Assembly (NCBI GenBank): GCA_023701085.1
Contig: JAMPXR010000159.1
Location: 1 to 6,309 of the forward strand
Direction: 5' to 3'
Length of the DNA stretch: 6,309 nt
From: Ramlibacter sp.
GTDB lineage: Bacteria > Pseudomonadota > Gammaproteobacteria > Burkholderiales > Burkholderiaceae_C
Shown here: piece after piece, positions 6,166 through 6,309 of the stretch
Layout of the letters: each line of letters starts with the position of its first letter
Numbering within the stretch: the first letter of the stretch is position 1
The notes under the pieces: model-generated
The model's database searches: none
Told to the model about the DNA's origin: nothing
Seen by the model: the letters and a program-made list of their open reading frames with translations, nothing else
Program-made: the position numbers and the translations under genes

Positions 6166-6309
6166 ATGAACGCCCCCACAACGCTCAACCGACAGATCGC
6201 CGCAGCCGAGGAGGCCGCGCCGCGCCTGCGCGAGATTCCCTACAACTACACCTCGTTTTCCGACCGCGAGATCGTGATCCGGCTGTTGGGGCCGGCCGCA
6301 TGGTCCGTG
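6166..6309 (+). CDS. DUF3683-type FAD/FMN-binding oxidoreductase, N-terminal fragment (3' end outside window)
   Basis: An open frame of 48 codons begins at the ATG at 6166 and continues past the window edge. The N-terminus has a variable, alanine-rich first 18 residues and then [19 protein letters not shown], continuing [10 protein letters not shown] recognise this as the conserved opening of the very large Burkholderiales proteins annotated as FAD/FMN-binding oxidoreductase with a DUF3683 domain, thought to combine a D-lactate-dehydrogenase-like flavin part with Fe-S segments. Only the opening is visible, so no cofactor motif can be checked. The frame is closed upstream by a TGA at 6151-6153 and no other start lies between, so the ATG at 6166 is firmly the start. 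No Shine-Dalgarno sequence precedes it, and the bases there are CCTCCT instead. It is transcribed divergently from ugpB across a 173-bp region. A link to glycerophosphate use is possible but not shown. Confidence 0.72.
   Translation, partial: MNAPTTLNRQIAAAEEAAPRLREIPYNYTSFSDREIVIRLLGPAAWSV

Overview
The window is about two-thirds G+C, and its reading frames match Burkholderiales (Betaproteobacteria) proteins best. Comamonadaceae-type genomes are my best guess, from recall of protein families only. No mobile element, phage gene, tRNA, rRNA or CRISPR array is visible. This looks like ordinary chromosomal backbone.

Layout: (1) Positions 1-1085, plus strand, hold the 3' part of a GlpC-like, CCG-domain Fe-S protein gene and then a complete DUF3501 gene. 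They form a two-gene (or longer) unit whose biochemical role is unsettled. (2) Positions 1078-5992, minus strand, hold a complete ugpB-A-E-C-Q operon in the same order as Escherichia coli. UgpB is the periplasmic binding protein, UgpA and UgpE are the membrane permeases, UgpC is the ATPase and UgpQ is the glycerophosphodiesterase. Together they import sn-glycerol-3-phosphate and glycerophosphodiesters, and UgpQ hydrolyses the diesters to glycerol-3-phosphate plus alcohol. (3) Positions 5993-6165 are a divergent control region. (4) Positions 6166-6309, plus strand, hold the first 48 codons of a gene whose N-terminus resembles the large DUF3683 FAD/FMN-binding oxidoreductases. It runs off the window.

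Regulation readable in the DNA: a Pho-box-like 7-4-7 direct repeat (14 of 18 consensus positions) lies 10 bp upstream of a -10-like hexamer and just upstream of a strong ugpB ribosome binding site. This predicts PhoB-dependent induction on phosphate starvation. A good intrinsic terminator lies between ugpB and ugpA and probably makes the binding protein more abundant than the membrane parts. UgpC and UgpQ are joined by a TGATG stop/start overlap. The operon meets the DUF3501 gene tail to tail with an 8-bp overlap.

I see no convincing new multi-gene system. The least understood items are the Fe-S/DUF3501 pair, whose CCG domain has replaced cysteines, and an anti-Shine-Dalgarno-like hairpin just before the start of the last gene.
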